This document shows, one piece after another, positions 34,423 through 42,442 of a DNA stretch of 64,000 nt (its first letter is position 1; every line of letters starts with the position of its first letter). The stretch is from contig OZ254088.1 in assembly GCA_965267605.1 (NCBI GenBank), forward strand, positions 3,162,001-3,226,000, written 5' to 3'. A program made the translations under genes and the position numbers. The notes under the pieces are model-generated. The model worked only from the letters and a program-made list of their open reading frames with translations. It ran no database searches and had not been told where the DNA came from. The DNA comes from G965267605 sp965267605. Its GTDB lineage: Bacteria; Bacteroidota; Bacteroidia; Flavobacteriales_E; Vicingaceae.

Positions 34423-35979
34423 ATGAAGAAATTATTCGTCACTGGAATTGGGGTTCTTGCATTTGCTTTTGCGAACGCTCAATGCCCTCAGGTTACTTGC
34501 CCGGGAAATGTTACTGTAGATAACGACCCTGGTAAGTGTAGCGCAGTAGTTAACTATACGGTTACTGCGTGGGACTCATGTGGAAGTGGTTCGCAGACCT
34601 ACAATTTCACCGGATCCGTTCAGTTTTATGTGGTTCCAGCAGGTGTTACGATGTTGAACATCGCTGCCGCTGGAGCGCAAGGAGGTGCCAATGCGCAGTC
34701 ACTGGCTGGTGGCCTTGGGGGAGATGCAACAGGTGATCTTGCTGTTACTCCTGGTGATACGTTATGGATATATGTAGGAGGATCGAATGGATTCAACGGT
34801 GGCGGTAACGGAGGGAGTACCTCTGGCTGTACAACGGCTGCTGGTGGAGATGGTGGCGGTGCGTCAGACGTACGCGTTGGTGGACAGGCGCTTACCAACA
34901 GAGTAATTGTTGCCGGAGGTGGTGGCGGTGCTGGCGGTAACCGTATTCAGGGCTGTGGTCGCGGTTCTGGCGGTGGCGGTGGCGGAGGCTACTACGGTGG
35001 CGGAGGCGGTGCCGGATGGCCTGGCTCAGGAACGATGCCCGGTGGAGGTACACAAACTGCCGGAGGAGCTGCTGGAACAACTACAACTGGTGCAGGTGCG
35101 ACCAATGGAACAGCTGGTGCGCTTGGAACAGGAGGTAATGGTGGAGGAGAGCAAGGCTCGAATCAAGGTGGAAATGGAACCGCCCAAACCGGAGGAACAG
35201 GTGGAGGCCTGACAGGTGGCCCTGGAGCTTATGTGGTTAACTGGACTGGTGCTTCTGGCGCTGGTGGTTCAGGCTACATTGGCGGAGTTACCAATGGCGT
35301 TATGAACTCAGGAACACAAACGGGTAATGGTGTTGTTACCATTTCCTATTCCGGACCAATTACACTAACACAAATCTCTGGACAGGCATCAGGGTCTGCT
35401 TTCCCAGTAGGCACTACTACTAATACATATGTTGCAGCCGGTGCGTCTGGACCAAATGATACATGCTCGTTCACAGTAACTGTTAATGACACAAATGCGG
35501 CACCAACACTAGGTGCGCTTTCTCAGGATACCCTTTGCACAACTTCAGGAACAATTACACTCCCTGCTGGAAGCCCTGCGGGTGGTGTATACAGTGGTGC
35601 AGGTGTAACCGGCAACATGTTCGATCCTGCGACTGCAGAAAAAGGAGATCACTGGATTTATTACACGGATACTTCAGGCTGTAACCACGCAGATTCTGTT
35701 TTGATTACAGTTGTGTGGTGTACGGGAATCGATGAGGAAAAGACCCTTGCAGGTGTGGAAATTGCGCCTAACCCTTCAAACGGTCAATTCCGTGTGAATG
35801 TTGGAGAAGGTGTAAGTGCAACCATCTCTGTAATGGATGTAGTGGGGCGTTTGGTTGTAGAACAAACAGAAATAAGAAAAACACATCTGCTGGATATTTC
35901 GAACGAAGAAGCAGGTGTTTATCTGGTGAAGGTTGAGATCAATGGTATCTCAAGATCGATCAGATTAATCAAGGAATAA
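34423..35979 (+). CDS. Array gene 3: split-HYR glycine-rich T9SS protein
   Basis: 518 residues, 7 bases after gene 2. Signal peptide (ending AFANA), first HYR half (CPGNVTVDNDPGKCSAVVNY), glycine-rich insertion (about 62-310) with long Gly runs around GGGGGGGYYGGGGG, second HYR half (about 314-355, ASGSAFPVG and CSFTVTVND), Ig-like domain (about 358-436), and a sorting domain (about 446-518) that differs from genes 1 and 2: VEIAPNPSNGQFRVNVGEG and the end SIRLIKE. The insertion's terminal region has NWTGASGAGGSGYIGGV, matching gene 2 closely. Confidence 0.85.
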   Translation: MKKLFVTGIGVLAFAFANAQCPQVTCPGNVTVDNDPGKCSAVVNYTVTAWDSCGSGSQTYNFTGSVQFYVVPAGVTMLNIAAAGAQGGANAQSLAGGLGGDATGDLAVTPGDTLWIYVGGSNGFNGGGNGGSTSGCTTAAGGDGGGASDVRVGGQALTNRVIVAGGGGGAGGNRIQGCGRGSGGGGGGGYYGGGGGAGWPGSGTMPGGGTQTAGGAAGTTTTGAGATNGTAGALGTGGNGGGEQGSNQGGNGTAQTGGTGGGLTGGPGAYVVNWTGASGAGGSGYIGGVTNGVMNSGTQTGNGVVTISYSGPITLTQISGQASGSAFPVGTTTNTYVAAGASGPNDTCSFTVTVNDTNAAPTLGALSQDTLCTTSGTITLPAGSPAGGVYSGAGVTGNMFDPATAEKGDHWIYYTDTSGCNHADSVLITVVWCTGIDEEKTLAGVEIAPNPSNGQFRVNVGEGVSATISVMDVVGRLVVEQTEIRKTHLLDISNEEAGVYLVKVEINGISRSIRLIKE

Positions 35980-35987
35980 AAAGGTAA

Positions 35988-37556
35988 ATGATGAAAAGAT
36001 TTGGATTATCGATCGTTGCTATTGCATTTCTAGCAAGTACTGCCTGGGCGCAATGCCCGAAGGTGACCTGTCCGGCAAATGTTACTGTTGACAATGATCC
36101 CGGAAAGTGTGGTGCGGTTGTTAACTACACGGTAATCTCACAGGATAGCTGTGGAAGTGGAACACAGACTTTCAGTTATACCGGGTCTGTTCAGTTTTGG
36201 GTAGTACCAACTGGTGTTAACCTCGTGAACATTCAAGCTGAAGGTGCTCAGGGAGCATCGAACAACGCGGGAATTCTCGGAGGAATGGGAGGTGATGCTT
36301 CTGGTGACCTCGTAGTAACACCTGGAGATACGCTATGGATATATGTCGGAGGCCAAAATGGCTTTAACGGAGGAGGTAATAATGGTGTTACACCATGTAC
36401 ACAAGCCCTTGGTGGAAACGGTGGTGGCGCATCAGACGTTAGAGCTGGCGGCCAGAACTTATCCAATCGCGTGATCGTTGCCGCTGGAGGTGGCGGTGCA
36501 GGTGGTAACCGTCTTGGCGGTTGCGGACGTGGTTCCGGTGGCGGTGGTGGCGGAGGCTACTACGGTGGCGGAGGCGGTGCCGGTTGGCCTCAGAATGGTG
36601 TACTACCAAGTGGTGGTAGCCAGAGTGCTGGTGGTTCTGCTGGAACGTCTACGTATACCACAACTTGTAGCCCAAACAACAGCGGTACTGCTGGTGCACT
36701 AGGTGTTGGTGGAGACGGTGGTTGTGAGGTGTCTAGTAATCAGGCCGGATCGGGTACTGCACTTGTAGGTGCTGTAGGCGGTGGTTTGACTGGTGCTACA
36801 GGAACCTACGCTGGAAACTACATGGGACAAAGTGGCGCTGGTGGTTCAAGCTACATTGGTGGCGTTAACAACGGTGTTACAAATTCCGGTACACGATCAG
36901 GTAATGGTCAGATTGTATTAACATATACCGGCCCAACAACGCTTACCCAGATTGCTGGAATGGCTTCAGGATCTATGTTCCCTATTGGAACTACAAACAA
37001 CACGTTCGTTGTTTCGGGACAGTCTGGTCCTAACGATACGTGTTCGTTCACAATTACTGTAAACGATACCAATGCTGTACCTACTTTAGGAGCGCTTTCT
37101 CAGGATACAATTTGTACTTCTTCAGGTACAATTACACTCCCTGCGGGAAGCCCTGCTGGTGGTGTGTATAGTGGTCCTGGTGTAACCGGCAACATGTTCG
37201 ACCCGGCAACTGCAGAAAGGGGAGATCACTGGATCTATTATACAGATACATCCGGATGTAACCACGCAGATTCTGTAATGATAACTGTGGTTTGGTGTAC
37301 AGGCATCGAGGAAGGAGAAATGCTTCATAATGTGCAGGTACTTCCTAATCCTTCAAATGGATTATTCCAGGTAAGGGTAGGCGAAGGTGTGAATGCTACG
37401 GTTAGCCTTTCTGATGTGACTGGAAGAATCATTCTTAAAGGAGCTTCTTTTAGAAACACCTACAATCTGGATATTTCTAATGAGAAGGATGGTGTATACA
37501 TCATGAACGTTCGAGTTGGAGAAGCCACGAGGTCTATTCGACTCATAAAACAGTAG
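35988..37556 (+). CDS. Array gene 4: split-HYR glycine-rich T9SS protein
   Basis: 522 residues, 8 bases after gene 3; two ATGs in succession (35988 and 35991). Signal peptide (ending STAWA), first HYR half (CPANVTVDNDPGKCGAVVNY), glycine-rich insertion (about 63-312, WIYVGGQNGFNGGG, DVRAGGQNLSNRVIVAAGG, GGYYGGGGG), second HYR half (about 317-358), Ig-like domain (about 361-438, with TAERGDHWIYYTDTSG) and sorting domain (about 448-522, LPNPSNGLFQ to SIRLIKQ). It shares most landmarks with gene 3, and both have the Cys pair in the insertion. Confidence 0.85.
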   Translation: MMKRFGLSIVAIAFLASTAWAQCPKVTCPANVTVDNDPGKCGAVVNYTVISQDSCGSGTQTFSYTGSVQFWVVPTGVNLVNIQAEGAQGASNNAGILGGMGGDASGDLVVTPGDTLWIYVGGQNGFNGGGNNGVTPCTQALGGNGGGASDVRAGGQNLSNRVIVAAGGGGAGGNRLGGCGRGSGGGGGGGYYGGGGGAGWPQNGVLPSGGSQSAGGSAGTSTYTTTCSPNNSGTAGALGVGGDGGCEVSSNQAGSGTALVGAVGGGLTGATGTYAGNYMGQSGAGGSSYIGGVNNGVTNSGTRSGNGQIVLTYTGPTTLTQIAGMASGSMFPIGTTNNTFVVSGQSGPNDTCSFTITVNDTNAVPTLGALSQDTICTSSGTITLPAGSPAGGVYSGPGVTGNMFDPATAERGDHWIYYTDTSGCNHADSVMITVVWCTGIEEGEMLHNVQVLPNPSNGLFQVRVGEGVNATVSLSDVTGRIILKGASFRNTYNLDISNEKDGVYIMNVRVGEATRSIRLIKQ

Positions 37557-37560
37557 GCAT

Positions 37561-39060
37561 ATGAAGAGGCAACTATTATTATTGGTTGGCGGGATGGCAT
37601 TTGCAGCAAGTTCTTTTGCGCAGTGCCCGCCAGTAATTTCTTGTCCGACTAACATCAGTGTTAGTAACGACCCTGGCAAGTGTTCAGCGGTGGTTAACTA
37701 CGCAACCCCATCAGGTATTGACACCTGTGTTCAGGGAACTGATACGTTCAATTTCACTGGTGCACCTCAGATGTGGATCGTTCCATCTGGAGTAACGCAA
37801 GTAACCATTGAGGCACGTGGGGCTCAGGGAGGATCCAATTGGATTAACAACAACAATTTTGGTGGCATCGTAACTGCTGATTTTGTGGTTGTCCCCGGAG
37901 ACACATTGCATATTTATGTGGGTGAACAACCAACTACAATTACTGGAGGATACAACGGTGGTGGTAATGGTGAAGGTGCAGGAAAAGGTGGAGGCGGTGC
38001 GTCCGATGTCCGAATCGGTGGTACTGCGATGAGCGATCGTGTGATTGTTGGAGGCGGTGCTGGCGGTGCCGGATTCTGGGGAAGCCAACACGTAGTTGGA
38101 GGAGCAGGCGGTGGCCTCACAGGTGGTGCAGGTTATCGTGGAGTCCCGACTACTCCAGGTGGAGACCCAGGAACGCAAACTGGATCTGGAAATGGTACCT
38201 GTGTCTCTTTGAACAACCCAATTTGTACTGGAGGATTTGGTTTCGGTGGATCGTCAATATCGTGTGGCTGTGAAGGCTATGGCGGTGGTGGCGGCTGGTA
38301 CGGTGGTGCCGGTAGTGGTAACTGCCGTGGTGGTGGTGGTGGAAGCGGATACACACTTCCTAGTGCAACCAACGTAAACCATCAATCAGGTGTACAAACG
38401 GGGCACGGCCTTGTTATCCTTAGTTACAATGGTGGTGCGGTAACTACCACTATGACTGCTGGATTGGCAAGTGGTGCACAGTTCCCGGTTGGAACAACCA
38501 CGGTTTCTTACCTAACGTCAAACAGTGCTGGTAGCGATAGTTGTTCATTCACAGTAACAGTTACGGATACAGGTCAGGCTACCGTTCTTGGCGCATTAAG
38601 CCAGGATACGATTTGTACTTCAGCTGGTACGCTAACACTTCCAGGAGGAACACCGGCTGGGGGTAACTACTCTGGTACTGGGGTAACAGGTAATTCCTTT
38701 GACCCAGCTGTTGCTCAGCTTGGAACGCACTGGATATACTATACGGATACAGTTGGTTGTCAGAATGCGGATTCTGCTGCCATCACAGTTGTGTGGTGTA
38801 CTGGTATCGCAGAGAGCCCACTGGCTGATATCGTGAAAATTGCGCCAAACCCTTCTAACGGCATATTTACTGTGCAGTTACCAAAAGGCAATGAGTTTGA
38901 GTTACTTGAAATAACCTCTATTGTGGGGCAGCGGGTAATGGCTCTTAGTCCACAGAGAAATACAGCACAACTTGATCTTTCCAGCTTTGCCAATGGAACC
39001 TACTTAATCAAGGTTCGCGTGGCAGGGAAAGAAGATACCTTCAGGGTACTGAAGCAATAA
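37561..39060 (+). CDS. Array gene 5: split-HYR glycine-rich T9SS protein
   Basis: 499 residues, 4 bases after gene 4 and the last gene before the first internal terminator. Signal peptide (ending ASSFA), first HYR half (CPTNISVSNDPGKCSAVVNY), a shorter glycine-rich insertion (about 58-292, with Cys-rich CVSLNNPICTGG and SISCGCEGYGGGGGWYGG), second HYR half (about 298-338, ASGAQFPVG), Ig-like domain (about 342-420, TPAGGNYSGTG and HWIYYTDTVGCQNADS), and a different sorting domain (about 428-499, with SIVGQRVM and the end FRVLKQ) shared with gene 6. The switch of sorting-domain type marks a boundary between two sub-families. Confidence 0.85.
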   Translation: MKRQLLLLVGGMAFAASSFAQCPPVISCPTNISVSNDPGKCSAVVNYATPSGIDTCVQGTDTFNFTGAPQMWIVPSGVTQVTIEARGAQGGSNWINNNNFGGIVTADFVVVPGDTLHIYVGEQPTTITGGYNGGGNGEGAGKGGGGASDVRIGGTAMSDRVIVGGGAGGAGFWGSQHVVGGAGGGLTGGAGYRGVPTTPGGDPGTQTGSGNGTCVSLNNPICTGGFGFGGSSISCGCEGYGGGGGWYGGAGSGNCRGGGGGSGYTLPSATNVNHQSGVQTGHGLVILSYNGGAVTTTMTAGLASGAQFPVGTTTVSYLTSNSAGSDSCSFTVTVTDTGQATVLGALSQDTICTSAGTLTLPGGTPAGGNYSGTGVTGNSFDPAVAQLGTHWIYYTDTVGCQNADSAAITVVWCTGIAESPLADIVKIAPNPSNGIFTVQLPKGNEFELLEITSIVGQRVMALSPQRNTAQLDLSSFANGTYLIKVRVAGKEDTFRVLKQ

Positions 39061-39079
39061 CGAGACACTAAGAACTATG

Positions 39080-39110
39080 AACAGGTAGTGTGCACGCACT
39101 ACCTGTTTTG
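39080..39110 (+). terminator. Terminator after array gene 5
   Basis: AACAGGTAGTG (39080-39090) pairs perfectly with CACTACCTGTT (39097-39107) around a six-base loop, followed by TTG and further T. It divides the array into a five-gene operon and two single genes. The terminator after gene 6 uses the similar stem sequence GGTAG-G. Confidence 0.8.
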
Positions 39111-39129
39111 TTCTAATAAACTAACCACT

Positions 39130-40671
39130 ATGAAGAAACAACTACTTGTTTGCGGCTTTTTGCTGGCAGGCCTTGGGGCGTTTGCACAATGCCCTCCAAT
39201 TATTCAATGTCCAGGAAACATCGTTGTTGGCACTGACTCGGGTCAATGCTCAGCGGTTGTTAATTACATTGCCCCACAAGGGGTAGATACCTGCGTCTCC
39301 GGAACGCAAACCTTTAACTACACTGGTGCAGTACAAATGTGGGTTGTTCCTGCCGGAGTTACTTCAGTAGATGTAACATGCTGGGGTGCCGAAGGTGGTA
39401 GAGCTGCCGGACCTGGTGGAATGGGCGGAATGGCTCAAGCGACAGCTCCCGTAAACCCTGGTGATACGCTTTGGATTTATGTAGGAGGTAAAGGAAATGA
39501 TGGTAACACTGCCGGTAACGGACTTGGCGGATTCAATGGCGGTGGAGATGGATATCAGCTTTCCAGCACAGATGGTGGTTCTGGTGGTGGTGGCGGAACT
39601 GATGTCCGAAGAGTAGGAAACACACTTAACGATCGATTCGTAGTTGCCGGTGGCGGTGGCGGAAGTGAGAATACCGGAGGTGGACCAATGGCTGGTGGAG
39701 CTGGTGGTGGTCTTGTTGGAGGAGATGGCCAGATCTGGGCAGGAGACACTGCGAAGGGCGGGACTCAAACAGCCGGTGGAGCACCGAATACAGGTCTAGC
39801 ATGTAGTGGAACGATCATTTTTGCAACACCAGGATCCTTCGGACAAGGAGGTGCTGGTGGAAGATGTACATCATCACGCTGCGGTGGCGGAGGTGGTGGC
39901 GGCTGGTATGGCGGAGGTGGCTGTACCAGGGGTAATGGGTCCGGAGGCGGATCCGGTTATGTTGCCGCAACAGGAAACACAAATACTTCGATGTCTTCGG
40001 GTGTGCGCAGTGGCGATGGAATGGTTACCATCTCTTATCAGGGAGGTTCCGTAACTACCAACCTTACAGCAGGACTTGGCACAGGAGCAACTTTCCCACT
40101 GGGAACAACTACGGAAACTTATGTTACATCCAATAGTGCCGGTACGGATTCATGTAGTTTCACCATTACCGTAGTGGATTCCGGACAGGCAACTGTTTTG
40201 GCTCCTTTCTCACAGGATACAATTTGTACTTCGGCAGGCACCGTAGCACTTCCAGCGGGAACACCTGCAGGGGGTAACTATTCAGGTACTGGGGTTGTTG
40301 GTTCAAATTTTGATCCTGCCGTAGCGCAAATCGGAACGCACTGGATCTATTACACTGATAATGATGGCTGTCAGCATACGGATAGCACAGCTATTACAGT
40401 GGTATGGTGTACAGGAGTGCAAGAGAATACGTTGAGTAATATCCTAACGATTGCTCCTAACCCGTCCAATGGAATATTCAATCTTCAACTACCGGAAGGA
40501 ACTAAGTTTGAGCGTATTGAAGTTATGTCTATTGTTGGGCAGCGTGTAATAACAGTTAGTTCACAAAGAAATACAGCGCAAGTTGATCTTTCGAGCTTTG
40601 CGAATGGAACTTATCTAATAAAGGCCCGTGTGGCGGGCAAGGAAGACACCTTCAGGGTACTGAAGCAGTAA
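39130..40671 (+). CDS. Array gene 6: split-HYR glycine-rich T9SS protein
   Basis: 513 residues from the ATG at 39130, where the signal peptide starts as in genes 5 and 7 (MKKQLLVCGFLLAG); an upstream in-frame start would lie in the terminator region. First HYR half (CPGNIVVGTDSGQCSAVVNY), glycine-rich insertion (about 60-305, with WGAEGG, DTLWIYVGGKGNDG, DVRRVGNTLNDRFVVAGG and GGWYGGGGCTRG), second HYR half (about 312-352), Ig-like domain (about 355-432), sorting domain (about 440-513, SIVGQRVI to FRVLKQ). The C-terminal part is nearly the same as gene 5, while the insertion has diverged strongly, so tails and insertions evolve at different rates. It has its own upstream gap of 69 bases and its own terminator. 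Confidence 0.85.
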   Translation: MKKQLLVCGFLLAGLGAFAQCPPIIQCPGNIVVGTDSGQCSAVVNYIAPQGVDTCVSGTQTFNYTGAVQMWVVPAGVTSVDVTCWGAEGGRAAGPGGMGGMAQATAPVNPGDTLWIYVGGKGNDGNTAGNGLGGFNGGGDGYQLSSTDGGSGGGGGTDVRRVGNTLNDRFVVAGGGGGSENTGGGPMAGGAGGGLVGGDGQIWAGDTAKGGTQTAGGAPNTGLACSGTIIFATPGSFGQGGAGGRCTSSRCGGGGGGGWYGGGGCTRGNGSGGGSGYVAATGNTNTSMSSGVRSGDGMVTISYQGGSVTTNLTAGLGTGATFPLGTTTETYVTSNSAGTDSCSFTITVVDSGQATVLAPFSQDTICTSAGTVALPAGTPAGGNYSGTGVVGSNFDPAVAQIGTHWIYYTDNDGCQHTDSTAITVVWCTGVQENTLSNILTIAPNPSNGIFNLQLPEGTKFERIEVMSIVGQRVITVSSQRNTAQVDLSSFANGTYLIKARVAGKEDTFRVLKQ

Positions 40672-40683
40672 CGAACCACTTAG

Positions 40684-40713
40684 GCAGGTAGCGCTTACAC
40701 GCTACCTGCTTTT
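40684..40713 (+). terminator. Terminator after array gene 6
   Basis: GCAGGTAGCG (40684-40693) pairs perfectly with CGCTACCTGC (40700-40709) around CTTACA, followed by TTTT. The stem is related in sequence to that after gene 5, which suggests that gene-plus-terminator units were copied together. Confidence 0.85.
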
Positions 40714-40735
40714 ACATAAACCAAAAAATCAAGCT

Positions 40736-42268
40736 ATGAAGAAACAACTACTTGTTTTTAGTTTTCTGATGGCGGGACTTGGCACATTTGCACAGTGTCC
40801 TCCGCAGATTATTTGTCCAACCAATATTTCAGTTCCCAACGATCCGGGAAAATGTGATGCTGTGGTTACATTTTGTACACCAGCAGGAATTGATACATGT
40901 AACACGAACACACAGTCGTATGCCTACACGGGCGTAATAGATACCTTCATCGTGCCTGCAGGAGTAACTTCTATTAACGTCCTTGCCAGAGGAGCAGAAG
41001 GTGGAACTGGTCATGCTGGAACTTTTGACGGTGGTGATGGTGCCATCATGCAAGGAGATTTCTGCGTAACTCCAGGCGATACGGTTTGGATCGTTGTTGG
41101 AGGCGCTGGAGGTAATGGAATTTCATCTCGCGGTGGCGGTGGTGGAGGCGGATCCTTCGTTTTCACAGGAGCTCCGGGAGGGCCAGGCCTTATGATCGCT
41201 GCCGGTGGTGGCGGTGGTGCTGGCGAAGAGAATACCAATAATGGTTGCGATGCCAGAACAGACACCAATGCAACGCTTGGACCAACAAGTTGTGCTGCTG
41301 GCCTTGGCAATGGCCAGGGTGGCCAGGGTGGAGATGCTTTCGGTGGCGGAGGCGGAGCCGGATGGTACTCTGCCGGAACAGACTATGGTAATTATGCTAA
41401 TTCTGGAGGTACACTTTTCGTTGGTGGTACCAACCATGGTGGCTCTGGAGCGTTTGGCGGCTTTGGTGGGGGTGGTGGCACCCACGATGGCGGTGGCGGT
41501 GGCGGTGGCTACACCGGTGGCCGTGGCGGCAACAACACTACCGGAATTGGTGGTGGTGCCGGTTCATTTAATGGCGGTACCAATCAGAACAATTCGGTAG
41601 GAAACACTGGCAATGGATCAGTTGTGGTTACCTGGTATCCTGCTGTGCCAACCAATCAGACTGCAGGATTGCCTTCAGGAGCAACGTTCCCTGTTGGAAC
41701 AACCGTCAATACATTTGTTACCCAGAATAGTGGTGGTAGCGACACATGTACGTTTACAGTTACTGTATCAGATGGAAGCCCGGCAACTGTTTTGGCTGCA
41801 TTCCCTAATGATACCGTATGTACGTCAGCATCTCCAATTACCCTTCCCGGAGGAACACCTGCTGGAGGATCATATACGGGAACTGGTGTAACCGGATCAA
41901 CATTTGATCCAGCCATTAGCGGTATCGGAACGTTCTGGGTATACTATACGGATACTGTTAACTGTCCTGTGACCGACTCAACAGCTATCACAGTTGAGAT
42001 TTGTGCTGGTGTTACAGAGGCCACGAACAGAGATGGTTTTGAGGTTAGCCCGAACCCGAGTAATGGAATGTTCATTATTAGAACACAAGATGGAAACGCT
42101 ACGCGCGCTTTGGTTGAAGTGTTTGACCTTGTAGGTAAGAAACTGAGAAGTTTCCAGATCAATGGAACAAGCGCCAAGCTTGATCTTACCAGCGAGCCAA
42201 CCGGGGTATACCTGATGAGGCTTCGTCAGGGAGGAAATACCTCTGTGTATAAGCTTACCAAGAAGTAA
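40736..42268 (+). CDS. Array gene 7: split-HYR glycine-rich T9SS protein
   Basis: 510 residues. Signal peptide (ending GTFA), first HYR half (CPTNISVPNDPGKCDAVVTF), glycine-rich insertion (about 60-303, with GVIDTFIVPAG, ARGAEGG, VWIVVGGAGGNG and many Gly runs; it lacks the usual DxRxG...NR motif), second HYR half (about 306-347), Ig-like domain (about 350-425, with PISGIGTFWVYYTD-like sequence in place of the usual HWIYYTD) and a distinct sorting domain (about 435-510, VEVFDLVGKKL and the end SVYKLTKK). The most divergent member apart from gene 1; it shares the start of its insertion with gene 1, so the two outer members may form an older sub-group. Confidence 0.85.
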   Translation: MKKQLLVFSFLMAGLGTFAQCPPQIICPTNISVPNDPGKCDAVVTFCTPAGIDTCNTNTQSYAYTGVIDTFIVPAGVTSINVLARGAEGGTGHAGTFDGGDGAIMQGDFCVTPGDTVWIVVGGAGGNGISSRGGGGGGGSFVFTGAPGGPGLMIAAGGGGGAGEENTNNGCDARTDTNATLGPTSCAAGLGNGQGGQGGDAFGGGGGAGWYSAGTDYGNYANSGGTLFVGGTNHGGSGAFGGFGGGGGTHDGGGGGGGYTGGRGGNNTTGIGGGAGSFNGGTNQNNSVGNTGNGSVVVTWYPAVPTNQTAGLPSGATFPVGTTVNTFVTQNSGGSDTCTFTVTVSDGSPATVLAAFPNDTVCTSASPITLPGGTPAGGSYTGTGVTGSTFDPAISGIGTFWVYYTDTVNCPVTDSTAITVEICAGVTEATNRDGFEVSPNPSNGMFIIRTQDGNATRALVEVFDLVGKKLRSFQINGTSAKLDLTSEPTGVYLMRLRQGGNTSVYKLTKK

Positions 42269-42277
42269 CAATGGTTT

Positions 42278-42308
42278 GAAGGGAGCCTTTAGGCTCCCTT
42301 CTTATTTG
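42278..42308 (+). terminator. Terminator after array gene 7
   Basis: GAAGGGAGCC (42278-42287) pairs with GGCTCCCTTC (42292-42301) around TTTA, followed by TTATTTG. It lies 9 bases past the stop of the last array gene. Confidence 0.85.
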
Positions 42309-42341
42309 TTGCCAGGGCTATCCCTTTTGTTCCTATATTTG
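42305..42341 (+). promoter_or_regulatory. Candidate promoter of an intergenic transcript
   Basis: TATATTTG at 42334-42341 is an exact TAnnTTTG -7 box, and TTTGTTG at 42305-42311 lies at a distance suited to the -33 element. Transcription would start near 42346, right at a small hairpin. No plus-strand gene follows until 44429. Confidence 0.45.
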
Positions 42342-42344
42342 CAT

Positions 42345-42442
42345 TGTAGCAGTTGCTACATGAGAGAAGAGAACAGAGTTACGTTTAAGAAGATTATAGC
42401 CTATCTAAAACAAGAAAGGGACCATCAGGTCCCTTTTTCTTT
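42345..42442 (+). ncRNA. Candidate small RNA of about 90-95 bases
   Basis: The stretch has the layout of a bacterial small RNA: a promoter (42305-42341), a 5' hairpin (TGTAGCA 42345-42351 with TGCTACA 42354-42360), a purine-rich single-stranded middle (GAGAGAAGAGAACAGAG), and a terminator hairpin (AAAGGGACC 42415-42423 with GGTCCCTTT 42428-42436) with a T-rich tail. An ATG at 42360 opens a frame that would run through the terminator, so a peptide is unlikely. The terminator overlaps the stop codon of the convergent lipoprotein gene and may serve it instead. No homology to a known RNA was recognised. Confidence 0.35.

Larger units (their letters stand above)
31268..42268 (+). repeat. Array of seven tandem paralogous genes for split-HYR, glycine-rich T9SS proteins
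   Basis: Genes start at 31268, 32853, 34423, 35988, 37561, 39130 and 40736. The first five are separated by only 4-8 bases and end at a hairpin at 39080; genes six and seven have hairpins of their own. The proteins share order and landmarks throughout, with closest likeness among genes two to four, and between genes five and six. Repeats of this kind allow unequal recombination and copy-number change. Confidence 0.85.

Noticed and set aside
31651..42177. Many long reading frames on the minus strand and in other plus frames within the glycine-rich genes, some over 130 codons
   Set aside because: GGT/GGC-rich codons leave few stops in the other frames. Their products are low-complexity Pro-, His-, Thr- or Val-rich chains without signals or domains.
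29600..42268. CRISPR array
   Set aside because: The repeats are coding, of uneven length, and translate into a conserved protein domain.
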